This document shows, piece by piece, positions 11,546 to 23,547 of a DNA stretch of 64,000 bases. The stretch lies in NCBI GenBank assembly GCA_921293015.1, contig OV121097.1, positions 18,847,924 through 18,911,923 of the forward strand, in the 5' to 3' direction. Both the position numbers and the translations under genes were made by a program. Under the pieces are notes generated by a model. That model had not been told where the DNA came from. It saw nothing but the letters and a program-made list of their open reading frames with translations, and ran no database searches. Positions within the stretch are counted from its first letter, which is position 1. Each line of letters begins with the position of its first letter. The stretch is from Phorcus lineatus. Taxonomy: Eukaryota > Mollusca > Gastropoda > Trochida > Trochidae.

Positions 11546-12059
11546 TCAATATCTCAACATTTACTTAAATATCCCCTCTATATATACAAATATTCAGCAC
11601 AATTTAACTGTTTTGTTGTTTCTCTTTGTTTATGAATACAGTTCAAAATGTTTTGCCGCTTCCTATATTTCCTAACCTGATAGTCAACATTTACGATGAA
11701 ACAAATATTTTGCCAATTCCTTTCATGGATCTATTATTTGTACTTTATAGCAACAATTCCTGCTACCCACGATCAATTGTCTATTTAATGAAATGAATAA
11801 ATTGACATACTAGAAATTCATATTTCAGAACAAATCTCCGTACCGAAAATTAGCATAACAATCACTCAATTTTTTCCCCACTCCCTGTTGCACATGCTAA
11901 TAGCCTGTATGCACCTTCTACGCTCTTGCATGAGCTCACAGACCCCCGCGCGCTATCGTTTGTTTACAAGTAGCACTCACACCATACGTACACCCTCCTA
12001 TCACACTCCCTATGTTCTAAACCCTTGGTCGGATTTCCATATGGGTTGCATCATTTCAT
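11546..12059. other. Intronic sequence without recognised features
   Basis: AT-rich spacer between DR3 and the degenerate tandem array. Nothing recognised. Confidence 0.3.
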
Positions 12060-12890
12060 TCTATGTAAAAATTTTACATGTGCAAAAATAAATAAAGACA
12101 CAGCAAGCGCCGCACACACAAAAATTCCTCTATTTAAATCATTTGAATTGAACAGCAATTTGGACATGTGCCTTTCTTTTGTTCATATCTTCTCAACAGC
12201 TAGGCATGTATTGAAATTGATTACCCTGTGATAAAGAGGGAATAATTGTCTTCGATTTTATAAAGAGGGAATAATTGTCTTTGATTTTATAAAGAGGGAA
12301 TAATTGTCTTTGATTTTATATATAATTTGTATATGCGCTATATAAAATAAAGATACAGCAAGTGCCACAAAAAAGGTGACTTTTGTTTATTCTTTAGGTT
12401 TTTCCCATTTTTTCCACTTTATATCACAAACTTCTCGGCACATTTTGAAATTTTATATATCAAAATACTGAGAGAGGATGATCTTTATTTCCATATAAAA
12501 TTGGTATGTAAACATAAATCAGTAAAGACCCAGTGAGCATCGAAAAAACAGGCAATTTCTCTATTCATATCTTGTTAACTGGGAAGCGATTTTTTATATC
12601 ATTTTTTATCATTGTAAAGAAGAAATTAATACCTTCATTTTCATGTGTAATTTGCACATATTTGCATCAAAATAAATAGTGTGGAAATGATGCGACAAAT
12701 GTCGCAGTTGGGCGATTATGAAAGACCATATTTAAAAGTTATACCCAGGTTTCATTGGTAATAACTTCTAATACACAGTGCAAAATATTGTTATGCTTTT
12801 TTTTCTTCGTAAAGAAGAATAATTTGCCTTCAATTCCTTCTATAATTAGCATGTATACAAAGTGAATCACTTGATTTACTTGTTGTATTA
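12060..12890 (+). repeat. Degenerate tandem array (~170-190 bp) containing three perfect 29-bp units
   Basis: Landmarks like AGACACAGCAAGCGCC (12098), AGATACAGCAAGTGCC (12350) and AGACCCAGTGAGCATC (12525) recur, with TATAATTTGyATATG-like blocks between them. Nested inside, a 29-bp unit beginning ATAAAGAGGGAATAATTGTC starts at 12231, 12260 and 12289 and differs by one base. A further weak unit near 13640-13700 suggests the DDE relic landed in the array. Non-coding. Confidence 0.6.
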
Positions 12891-12949
12891 CTGTAAAAAT
12901 CATTATATTTCATGGGGGTTTAATTCTTCGGCTTTTCACGCAAAGCCAT

Positions 12950-13357
12950 AATGCACCAATAATATAACATCGCGAAATATTATGGTTATGAACGTGAAGA
13001 AAAACAATAACAGACAAATAAATTGTTTGACACAATAATTCGGCCTGGCGGAATCCACTCTTGATCAAGTCCTTCTTCCTGAGATAGTGTCGAAGACGCT
13101 GATTATCCCTGAACTGGTTTGACAACACTAGTTTTAATGTCCACAGCCAAATCGAATGGTTGAAGCTTGTCAGTGCATGCAGCTGGCACATACACAAATT
13201 CAATGTTTTTGTCCTGAAGAAGATTTCTAACGCTCTCGGTTTGATGGGCTTTGTAGACATAAAAAATGCACAGAGCTTTCTGGTCATCTGATAGGCCAAG
13301 CTTGTCGCGTGTCAAGGTCACATACGGGTCAATGACTTTGTCAACAAAACGCAACAT
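12950..13357 (-). pseudogene. DDE-superfamily (pogo/Tigger-like) transposase relic
   Basis: On the minus strand 13357-13103 reads VDKVIDPYVTLTRDKLGL, then DQKALCIFYVYKAHQTESV, then FVYVPAACTDKLQPFDLAV. This is the block around the second catalytic aspartate of DDE_1 transposases, where the usual form is xxFDVFxAH and LQPxD. Here the aspartate is tyrosine (IFYVYKAH). After AV the protein jumps to DIKTSVVKP, so an internal stretch is deleted. One frame over, KKDLIKSGFRQAELL gives the C-terminal end. Mutated active site, deletion and frameshift make it inactive. Confidence 0.7.
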
Positions 13358-14870
13358 TGATTCCTAGTTGCTCCAATGTGTTTCAGTGTGAGTAATGTCC
13401 CAGTAGTCAGAGAAGTTTACTGCAGGGTGGCTTAGTTGATATGTGCGAAAATTAAACCCTGCGAATGAGTTTTTTTAAGTTTGCGCTAATATAACCTGGG
13501 GCTACTAGCTAAGTAATATTACTGTGGGGGTCAGAAGGTTATCAGAGTTTATCACTACCGGCCCTGCTTTCATAATTCTTATCTTTCGTTTAGGATGGCT
13601 TATCAAAATGAAATTTATCGTTTAAAAAAAATAGAGCAATAAATTAGCTTCATTTCCGTATATAATTTGTCCATGTGCACTCAGTGATTAAATGATTTAA
13701 TAGAGTTTGAAATAAAGACAATTTTTTTTAAATTGTCAAATTTGTCAACAGAAACTGTTCGGCTTCAGTTTCGTATTGATTTTGCGCATGCGCTCTAAGA
13801 ATTTATGAAGTTATGGCACCCCAATTAAAAACAAGTTTACTTCGGTTATAGAAACCATTCTAGAAGTGATAGAAATTTCATTAGTATCATCCATTTGTTA
13901 AACGGGATTCACCGACTAGTTTTGTATACATGATATTAATGTCTGAAATTCGCCATGTAAACACACCATATGTTCTTAAAATGGTCGTGTCTTGCAGCGC
14001 TGGAATATTCAGCCACTGGTGCTAGTTTCGCTTTTACGGTAGCAAGCCGTGTGTTGGAAAATTCAGCCACGGGGGCAAAACTGGTCAAGATAATATTCAG
14101 CAATGTAAGGGTTAATCTACCTTAATTATCTGTTCACTATTGAGCTGGGAGATTCCTACTATAACTTTTACATTAAAGCTAAGGTAAAGTCGACGCATGT
14201 TGACTTACTATAAACCTATATTTCTGTAGCTTAGTCTATAGTCACCGCATGTTGACTTTTAGGCCTTCCAGCCAATTAAAAATCTTGCTCTTGTTCTCTA
14301 TTAAGTAATTATAGTTAACGTTAAACTTCTGAGGGGGCAAATGGGCTAGGGGAGATATAGTGACATCTAGGAAAGTTCCGAGAATCTTGGTCCTATTTTA
14401 AAATGAATTTGAAAGGAGTTAGTTCTGACTTGACGGGTGGATCAGCCAGTCTAGATGGTTGAATAAGTGGGACACAAACTGAAAGTCAAGCAGAAGCATC
14501 CCAGCTGTCAATTTGCGTTGAATAAAAGGACAAAAACCCTGATTATTGATTGGATTTTAAATTTGCGATGTCAAAACCCGATGTCATTTTTTACTGTCTT
14601 TTCGACTTTTAAATTTTTTATGTTGCAGCAATAATTTTGTAACAACGTTGAAAAGACCTCAAAATAAGGGCTTGAAGATCATTCCATTGTGTTTTATGCA
14701 AAAGTCTTTTTGATGAGTAGCGGCTGTTTTCTTAGACTCTCACAGGCAAGCCTTAACATAAGATATTAGTGTTTCAAAACATTTTGGTTATGAATGTGCA
14801 ATTATAATTTTGTAAGAATAACTGACTATATCTAAATTGAAAATGTATGATGTCAATTTTGAATGTAACT
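13358..14870. other. Intronic sequence without recognised features
   Basis: AT-rich; apart from one weak unit of the upstream array near 13640-13700, nothing recognised. Confidence 0.3.
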
Positions 14871-14877
14871 GAAAAAT

Positions 14878-14940
14878 AGAGCCATGGGCTCTGTAGCTCA
14901 TCTGCCTTTGTATTGTTAATGCTTAAAGATCGACTAAAAT
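14878..14940 (+). repeat. Short hairpin-headed repeat tail
   Basis: Perfect stem AGAGCC-ATG-GGCTCT at 14878-14892, followed by GTAGCTCATCTGCC and TTTGTATTGTT. Relatives are at 6289, 20216 and 26024. Confidence 0.6.
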
Positions 14941-15845
14941 GACCCATGGTAACTTTTGTGTATTCAAATTTGCCAGTGACATAAATTCAATTTTTTTTAA
15001 ATCGGCCGACAAACAACTTAACTACGGCTTTTTCGAAACACCAGCTAATTAGCACCAGTGAACAGAACTGAAAGGGCAAGTGGTCACTGAAGCGTGAGTT
15101 CTGCCACTTGATGTGATAGTATGCGCCCCTATAACCTCCTTATTGAAAATAGAACAGCATATCTCACTGTTTTAATATCTGTTGAAGCATAATAAAAGTA
15201 ATCCAAACAACTCAAACATTCGATAAATCGATATTTAATATATTTTCAGTTATTTGTATTGTTCCAAGCGAAAGACAGTGCTTTAATACGATGCTACACA
15301 CACTCTCCCATAGCATGTGTACATCAATTACGACATCTGCCCAATATTGTCACAACAATCAGACTGGGTTAAGAAGTTTCAATTTTATGTATATATATCG
15401 CATTATTTTATGTATTAAAAAAAATTTATTACATTTTATTCTTAATTTAATGGTCTCCAATTAGACCTATTGGTTTTTAACTCCTTGGACCTGTCAAGCG
15501 CATTATGTCAAATGCCCTTTCATAATGGCGTAACACTTGGCATTAGACTGCTACTACTTTATATTCACGACAACCAATCACTTAGAACCAATGAAATTGT
15601 AGAATATATATTCAACCAATAAATAAAGAGAAGGAGATTTGGCTCATTCATTTCTACAGACGATGACACTCATTTAAAAAGGTAGATCGTGAGTAAAGGT
15701 TACCATAATTCTTTAGGATTATATTGGATTTTAACGCCTATGCCAGTTATGTTATTATATCATTGACTGTTAAATATAAAGACAGAGACATTGCTAAATG
15801 GCTTGAAATGTTAAATTAGATAACAATGTATGTTAGTTTTACCAA
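14940..15845 (-). repeat. Dispersed repeat DR1, copy 2 (inverted)
   Basis: Reverse complement of DR1 copy 1. Reading on the minus strand from 15845 gives the CTCTGTCTTTrwATTTAACA block, TTTATTGGTTGAATATATATTC, CATGCTATGGGA, CTGTCTTTCGCTTGGAACAAT, TGTTTCGAAAAAGCC and GATCTTTAAGC. It lacks the insertions found in copies 1 and 3 and so gives the empty-site reference for both. Confidence 0.8.
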
Positions 15846-16579
15846 GAAAACACATATTCAAACCACATTTTACCAAGAAAACACCTATTCAAACCAATTC
15901 ATATTAAAGTTTTCTTTAACCAGTTGAATTTCACTATGCAAAACACATGCTGTTTGGTAAAGAAAACAAACTACTCTAATTCTACATTGCCTATAAAGGG
16001 AGATAACTCTAAACTTAAGTCCCCTGGGCTGACATTGATATGGATTTACTGACTTGGCTGATGTGGCTGATATGGATCTGCGGACCATGCTACAAAATTG
16101 GTGCTCTGCATTACCTCCAACAAAATTCTCCATTTTACAAAGATGTCATTTAAAAATTTGATCCCTGTTACCACTGAATTTGAAGAAGTCGTTGTTTAAA
16201 TGTTTTGTGATAATTTCTACAGGCAAGGTGGATATTCTAAAATCAAACACTGACACACCAAGGCATGTATATACTTGCATTTACCAATAATTGCATAATA
16301 TATTGATGTGGAATGGTACAGAAAACTACTCACTAAATATTAAGAAGGAATGGATCTCACAGAAATGACATCATGTCAAAATCAACAAATCATGTTTTCT
16401 ACATTCAAATAAGCAAGGCTCACTTTCCAACTCAATCTGCTACCCATAAAGGGTTGTAATTGTGTGAAACATTATTTTTGAAATAGCTTCATGACTATCA
16501 AGAGGATCATTAGGTGTACCAACAACAAAACATCATTTATATACACGTTTCTATTTCACACAATGATTAGAGTTATCCT
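15846..16579. other. Intronic sequence without recognised features
   Basis: No supported feature. A short minus-strand frame from an ATG at 16133 is listed among rejected items. Confidence 0.3.
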
Positions 16580-16680
16580 TCTTGCTCGGTAGGGGCGCTA
16601 TCGTCGGCCGCCATTGAGGTGCTGATTGACGGCTTGTTCATACAATGGCGGACGCGCGCATACCAGGGGAAAATGTTAGA
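16580..16680. promoter_or_regulatory. CpG-rich islet with YY1-like motifs
   Basis: A short GC- and CpG-rich block in AT-rich DNA. It has GGGGCGCTATCGTCGGCCGCC followed by ATTG, and CAATGGCGGACGCGCGC at about 16644. GCCGCCATT and AATGGCGG are YY1-like cores. It could be a promoter fragment or an old repeat. No transcript evidence. Confidence 0.25.
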
Positions 16681-16849
16681 AAATGATTTAATAACAATGG
16701 GATATGACCTAAAAATTGTACTAAATCCAATAAAATTTTATATTTCAACAATAACAACACGGGTTGAATTTGAAATAGACGACAAATGTCCTGAAATAAA
16801 TGTCCTAGTAAGAAAAAGACCTCTACAGCCTATAACAATCATTATTTAA

Positions 16850-18480
16850 GGCTACATTATGCTTAACTAAGTTTGAAATCCAAGACAATACCTTTGTATT
16901 TGAATTCGATATTTTTTAAATGTTGAAAAACGTGGAACTTGAAGTAAAAAAAAGCCCACATCTTAAAAACTATTAGTCCTACACAATACGTAAGCCTTAT
17001 AAGGAAAAGAAAAATTAATTAGGAAAATTAAATACTTACCAAAGCCGTGTGTGTATGATTTTAAGTGCTTGAGGTTTGATTTAATCTTTTGAAATATCAT
17101 GAAAACAGACTGGTTTGGTAAAAGTAATTAACATTAACCGGGTGTATGTCATTAACATATTTGGGCTATAAGGTAACGAAAATTTGAATTATTTCAAGTT
17201 TTCTAGTTTCTACATCTAATTTAGGTACGGGTCAACGTTATATTGAATCATACCAAATTGGAAAATTTCAGTATTTAAGTCTGAAACAAGCAATCCAAAA
17301 AGTAGGAAACACATCGGGCCGTAGCCCATATTTCTGGAATTGCATAAGAAAGTAATTTGCTGTCTATAGATCAGTCAAGTTTTAATCCTTTTTTATTCCA
17401 TTTTATTTAAAAACATTCCGTGGTTGACATGAATCAAATGCTGGGAAAAAAGCATTTTTTATATGACGCCAAACATCGAAAAACCTCCACCTCAGCTAAT
17501 GAACATTATCCTAAAAGACGTCTGCGACCAGAACATGTATATACATGTTCATAGGTACGTGAATTTCTGTTGGTTAGAAAATTAAATTTGCATAGAAGAA
17601 TTGCAAGAAATAAACGTATTTAAAAGACCCAAGCAAAATGTCATATTTAGAGTTAATTAGAAATTCGTTTGCAAAGTTCTGACGGAAGAATTAGAATACA
17701 TAGAATATGGTAGATAACTTATTTGCGCCTAATGAATTTAACAAAAAGCTTTTCGTACGTATATGATGTTTTCATAGACAATGTTTTTATCAGTGAATGC
17801 CAAATCATATAAATAAAACACATTTAACTTAATTAAATGCGTTATGTGAATATATAAGTACTATATACGAAGTTATTAATATTTCCCGTTCCCCTTGCCT
17901 ATGATTTCAAAAACTATTCTATCGGTGATTGATTATGTTCATTTATATCTGTAAAACTGATGACAATAGTTTTTAAACAGATAATTTTAATCAGATAATT
18001 ACATATAAATCATGTTCTTCCAGCTAAAATGAGGTCAACCTGCAAAGTTTTCAAATAATCCAAAAAGAACGTACGTAGGGGCCTACGTAGTTCAAGAAAA
18101 TTATTTATGCTTTACTAATTCAATATCTAAGTTCATGGCAAAACTTTTAACATTCGCATTTGAGTAGCACGGTTCGGTAGATGATAGTGGAAACATTAAA
18201 ACCTGTTTCAATCTATTGCCCGTATTTCAGCGTTTCTACATTTCATAGCCTTTAATATTAAATGAAAATTAATGAAAATAATATAAATTATTTAGTTATG
18301 ATTTTTATTCATAGCTGACATAGTGTTGACAAAATTTTCATTTTCATTACTTCGTTTTACTGACATAATTATCTTTTTATATTTTCATTTCATTAACTAT
18401 ACATATTGAACAATAATTTAAGTTAGGATATCGTTGGGTTTTCATCTAAAACGTCTGTGAGATGTGATAAAGTGTTCGGT
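16850..18480. other. AT-rich intronic stretch, nothing recognised
   Basis: No coding frame above chance, no repeat shared with the rest of the window. Confidence 0.4.
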
Positions 18481-18494
18481 TTTACGTCGTACCT

Positions 18495-18585
18495 ACACAC
18501 TGACGTCAGGCGGTTTGACGTTTTCTTCAGCACCTTAATGGCGGACGGTCACTTGACACCAAGATGGCGGCGCCCATGAAGTTGC
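18495..18585. promoter_or_regulatory. CRE plus YY1 motif cluster (candidate CpG promoter)
   Basis: A consensus CRE, TGACGTCA, lies at 18501-18508. It is followed by TTAATGGCGGACGG and by AAGATGGCGGC at 18561-18571, a textbook YY1 site that often sits at transcription starts. GC content is well above the flanks. A promoter for an intronic transcript or FTZ-F1 isoform is possible, but no adjoining exon was found. Confidence 0.35.
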
Positions 18586-18589
18586 GAAT

Positions 18590-19735
18590 AGAAAAATGTA
18601 TAGATGTCATAGTGTTTAGGTAATCTGCCTGTGATTGTAAGAAATGAATATGCTCATTTGGGATTTATGTTCAATACAATGGTCAATTTGAAAAATGTTG
18701 CTTTAAATTTTTGTATTCTCAAATTAAACCAAATTGACTTATAGTTCAGAAACTACTCCATTGAATAACACCATTTGACATATTTGTTTCCAACAACATA
18801 CTCGGTGGCACTTTAACCCTTTACGTGCATGGATCTGTATAGTCGGGGATAAGTCTTCTTTATTTTAGGTCACCCATGAAGCCCCAACTGTACACTTATC
18901 TGCTTGCAGAGAAACTCATTTTAACAATTTGTTACTGCTGGGCAAATCATGGACTAGTTTTGTTTTGTGTCTCTCCAGTTCAGCACTGTTATTTACATAA
19001 CTGTCAACACACCATAAGTGTGTGATTAGTTGTAAACACGTCTCCTTTCGTACCTCAAGCCTTCTGAAACCTTGGGTTGATTCCACTTTGATATTTATTT
19101 TTAGTGAAGAAAAATATTTTCCTCAATTTGATATGGGAATTTTAACTCCTATTATCTGTAACTAAGTGGAACCTTCTAATAACATTATCATATCACTGCA
19201 AAAAGGAAGAACTGGCAAAACAGAATTAGGACAGTTGCAAGAAATGTCCGTTAGGTTGCATCCTTTATCCATCCAAATACTCACATCAGGTGGCAGATGG
19301 CAAGGGTTTGAAACCCTGTTTGAGGTTTGAGACTGTGGTATGATATGGATGTTAACAAAATAAAAGTATTTGTAACAATGACTATGTTGGCTAATGTTTA
19401 GTACATACAAACTTTTCTTAGTATTGGTTGTTTGTGTGATAACAGTGCTATGCTATACTTGAACAATCAAATCATACATCATTTTTTCCAGAGTTTAAAA
19501 GCTGCAGCTACACAGTTCTATTGAAGAGTTGGTGTCTTGAAAAGGCAACCTACATTTCAAAGTATATAATTCCATGACATTGTATATCAACTTGTGGGAA
19601 CAGGGCTTTGGTGCTACGGGCTTGTTGAGAGGCAATTGTAAAGGCATTCCTGAACATATCATCCAGTCTGCCAAGGAATCTTTCACATAAGATTTTAGCT
19701 TTCTTTTTACATTTAGTGCAAAGATATTCAATAAT
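18590..19735. other. Intronic sequence without recognised features
   Basis: Short minus-strand frames near 19162-19731 match nothing I know. No repeat seen. Confidence 0.3.
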
Positions 19736-19739
19736 TATT

Positions 19740-20265
19740 AGGCTGTGACCCTTGTTGCCCTTAATGAGATCTCAGGGTCACCAAATACACATGGGATAAG
19801 GAGTCTATAACATTATTTCAAATTTCAAGCCTTTTTGTTTCATGACTAGAGGATAAAACTACAATGTACGGTTACAGGACCACAAAATCATGATAATTCA
19901 TAAGAAGAAGATGAAAGTATGAAAGAAGAGTTTTGCCCAAGTGACGGTATGGGGCAAAAGAGTCACCAAATACGCTAATCCTCAAGATGTAAGAAGTCCA
20001 TAACAATATTTCAGCTTTTTAGCACAGTTCATTCAATGGTAGATGATGAAAGTATGTTTTAAGGGTGAGGCCTTTGTTCCCCATTTACCAAGTAGCTGTT
20101 CATAAGATTCAACTTTTTAAAGTGAGTTGTTCATGAGAAGAAGTCAAAAAAGCAAAAAGTTAACAGATAGATGCCATGAGCCTATCAGGCCTTTCAGGCT
20201 TGGTGAGCTAAAAATACAGCCAAGGGCTGTGTTGCTCGTTAGCCTTTGTATTGTTTATTGCAAAT
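19740..20265 (+). repeat. Diverged copies of the 6.3-7.25 kb repeat unit, ending in a hairpin tail
   Basis: Blocks such as GGGTCACCAAATACACATG, GGATAAGGAGTCTATAAC, CAAGCCTTTTTGTTTC and AGTCACCAAATACGC parallel the array at 6330-7250. The end is ATGCCATGAGCCTATCAGGCC and the stem ACAGCC-AAG-GGCTGT (20216-20230), then TTGTATTGTTT. Confidence 0.55.
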
Positions 20266-20269
20266 ATAT

Positions 20270-21250
20270 AACTGCACAAGCCCATGACATCACTGTGTTC
20301 GAATGAAAACTATGGTGAACATGTCTGTTACAGTCATTGCAGCTTGAAATCAAAAGCTTTTTTACCATATTGATGCAAAGAAGTTATACAAATGAGTGTT
20401 AAAATGTTAATAAGAGCGTGAAGAAGTGTTTGTTGGTAATGTTATAAATTTCCAATGCGCTTGAAGGATACCACAAGCCATATTGTCGGAACTGCATGAA
20501 ACTCCTGTCTTGATCATTTGTAGCCTAGTGTAGTTAAAATGTCGGTATACGGGTAAATCCTCAGTTTAAAATTAGGTCTTATATATAAAAAAAAGTAGGA
20601 CTAATGTGAAAACAATAGAACCCGCAAAATGAAATCTACCCAGGCTGGTTTTGAAGTTAAGCGTCAAACTCCGCACAGTGTTGTTACGTCTCTTCTTTGC
20701 ATTGAAGCCTTTTTGGGTTGATTCGGCTATCTAAAAATTGTGTTCAAACAGAGATTCAATGATGAAATAAACCAATCAAAAACAATAATTTTTAAATGCC
20801 ATGGTAGAATAAATTGTCAAAATACTTTCTCTTTACCAGATGACACTATCTTTCCTCTCCCCCAACCCCTCCCAAACGACCACTCAATAAAACTGGACTA
20901 GCAAGAGACACTGGAAAAGGTTCAGTTCATTACTGCAGGGGTCGCAGGTTGTAAAAGTACTCCGGAAAGCTGTTATAGTTTAAGCTGCATGCATGAGAAG
21001 ATGTATCTTCTTAACCAAAAGGCCCATATCATACTTTCAAGCTCTCTCTGTTTTTGTAGAACTTGATGATAAAATTTGAGTATTTCTGAAAAAATATAAA
21101 ACTGAACTTTAGTGACCTTTATACATTAAAAAACATAAAAACCCTGTCAACCTAATTTTTATTCATGATGAAATAAAAAATATAAAAATAAATGAAAGTA
21201 CAATCGCCACTTAATCTTAGGGGCTTGTAAAGATAATTCTAAAAATGTAT
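20270..21250. other. Intronic sequence without recognised features
   Basis: No supported coding or repeat signal. Confidence 0.3.
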
Positions 21251-21254
21251 ATAC

Positions 21255-22293
21255 AGCTGCATCCATGTGAGGTGAGGTGATATGGGTTTAACAACGCTTT
21301 CAAGAGTATTTCACAGAAAGCCCACAACACTATAGTGGTAATGCATTGCAGTGAAACCTCAAAGCATCGACTGGAACTAGCGAGCCACGGGTAGTGCACC
21401 AAAACATTACTGCATGTGGAACATTTTCTACTGCAGACAAAGTTGGCGTGATTTCAATCACAGACCTCTCAGAGCTCCAGATAACTTTTAAGGCAATTGG
21501 GTATTTACTCCCATGTTTGAATATAATTGAGTAATTTCATGTTTTGAGGAGTAAGCTGCATTTTGTGTACTCCCAGAAATTTAAGGAATTGAGTAATTTA
21601 AGTCATAGTTTATGATCCTTATTGAGTAATCAACGAAACTTACATTTTTCGAATACGATTGATTTTAAATGACTTAGTTTATATGTGTATATGTACACTT
21701 TTTTGTACTACTGAATGTAATGTCCGCCTGGGTATTTCGCCTCCACAACAAAAGGAAATAAAGAAAAATTCCATTAATTAATAGTTATTGTTCTCCGTGA
21801 CTGAGGTTAATTAACACATGTCTGTATCGACCAACAGTAATATCGTAGTACAGTCAATTACAAATCAAGGTTTGCATGTATCAGAGATATTATCCTCAAA
21901 ATTGCAAAATGACAAATATGAAAAATCGAATATTACAGAGAGTCACCAAATCAAACACACTCTAGTGATCACGTGACTACAAACTCCGTATAGTGATTGC
22001 TTAGATAAATAGTTTAGTTGTAGACGTCGCTTTCGCTTACACTGTTGTAGAGTTTGAAATGCCGGAGAGTGCTGTACGCAAGCTGATATCGATAATTGAG
22101 TAAAGTACGCAAGGTCTTTGTTTTAATTGGGTTTTAGGTGAATCCAATGCGTTTTTTGTACTCACTGATTATTTTTTAATTGAGTAACTTGTTCATTTAT
22201 TGCATGAAATACGCAAATACGCGCTCTATCTGGAGCTCTGACCTCTAGATCCATAGCCGACTGTATCAACCACTGTGCTATCCTGCCCCCCAG
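21255..22293 (-). mobile_element. tRNA-derived SINE, split by a DNA transposon
   Basis: On the minus strand a tRNA-like head starts near 22293 and carries an A-box-like TAGCACAGTGG (22280-22270). After the insertion at 22240-21470 it continues with a B-box-like GATTGAAATC (21459-21450). Further on come GGTGCACTACCCGTGGCTCG and a tail GCGTTGTTAAACCCATATCAC. Removing the 771-bp insertion and one copy of ACCTCT restores a continuous sequence. A and B boxes are RNA polymerase III promoter elements; the B box is diverged, so activity is doubtful. Confidence 0.6.
21470..22240. mobile_element. Non-autonomous DNA transposon, 771 bp, 14-bp inverted ends, 6-bp target duplication
   Basis: Left end CAGAGCTCCAGATA (21470-21483) is the exact inverse of the right end TATCTGGAGCTCTG (22227-22240). 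ACCTCT flanks both sides (21464-21469 and 22241-22246), and the split SINE confirms the empty site. Inside, TTGAGTAA or close variants recur near both ends, together with TACTCCC-like words, as expected of transposase-binding subterminal repeats. No transposase is encoded. CAG ends recall hAT elements, but a 6-bp duplication does not fit the usual 8 bp, so the superfamily is open. Confidence 0.8.
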
Positions 22294-22294
22294 A

Positions 22295-23545
22295 TTGTGC
22301 AAATATCATGTAATTTGTATTTCTAACATCTATGATAGCATCGTCAATTGGGTGGTGCAATTTCTTTATCATAAAAACTTTTATAACAACCCTAATGAAA
22401 CAAAATACATCATAAGTACATTTTATGAGCATAAGATGAAAATTTGAATTTATTGTATTTCCTTAAAAAATCTTTTAGGGTTGATAAAATGTGAGTTCAC
22501 TTCTGTCTAAATAATGTATAAAATGTGTATGTGTACAATATATATACTTTATGAGAAAACATCATTATGAAAGTAGTGCCAACCATCCTTGAAATTAAAA
22601 ATAAAAATATAAAAAAAATAATGAACTATAATTATCAAACCTCATGGAAAAAGGTCGACACAATTTGAAAGTAGACAGGGTAGGTGATTTATATATCATT
22701 GAGATCTTATTAATGTTAACAGAGGCAAGTGTATGCAGATTTCATAGTTATGGAGACAGTTTAAAATCATGTCTCATAAGATAAATGTATGGAAACAAGC
22801 AGGCTTAAGTATTTTATGAGTGTTTCAACTAGTGAGAAGAACACTATATAAACTTACACAGAGTTGCAACTCTGGCACTAATACTGCTGGAGATCTATAA
22901 TAAGGCTGATTTATTTTTAATAATTCTAAAATATCAGCTTCCTAACCTTACTGCTTTAAAAGAAAGGTTACGGAGGGAAACCCTGCAATTCCAAATTTAC
23001 AAACCTTAGTGTCAACGCAACAAAGATGTTATTTGTAAATGTGAGCTTCCTACACTTACTAATTTGGGTTTTGGATAACCACCCTGAAACTGCACCCCTG
23101 TCACGCCCTTATAATTGGAGGTCGGTCAAATGGTGTACCACCAAATTAAACAAGCAGCTGACTGTGTCGAGCTATATCTCCAACAACTGGCACAATGTTT
23201 TTGGATATTATATATTTTATCAGTTTAAGATTTTTCTATGACTGTATTAGATTAAACATTTCCTTAATATAATTTTGCTAAATCATATATGTCATTTGCA
23301 ATGTTGTAAATGATGAGAGAAGGAAAATTTTCAGTCAAAAACAAAATGAAATCAACATATTTTTGACAAATTCAAAGGAAATATTTTCAAATTATGTTTA
23401 AGATCATAACATACATTCAAATCCAAATAGCATAGGGAGAAGACTGGACCATTTCAGTCTTTCTATAATTTTGTTTTAGGCCTCAAGATAATATCTGAAA
23501 TGATTTTTTTTCAAATCAATCTTCATATATTTCTAGACAGTATCA
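22295..23545. other. Intronic sequence without recognised features
   Basis: No supported feature; short frames only. Confidence 0.3.
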
Positions 23546-23547
23546 CC

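Noticed and set aside
15885..16133. Minus-strand ATG with good context (MENFVG) and a GGAG|GTAATG donor-like site in phase 1
   Set aside because: Only six codons before the site, AT-rich surroundings and no promoter-like composition; easily chance.
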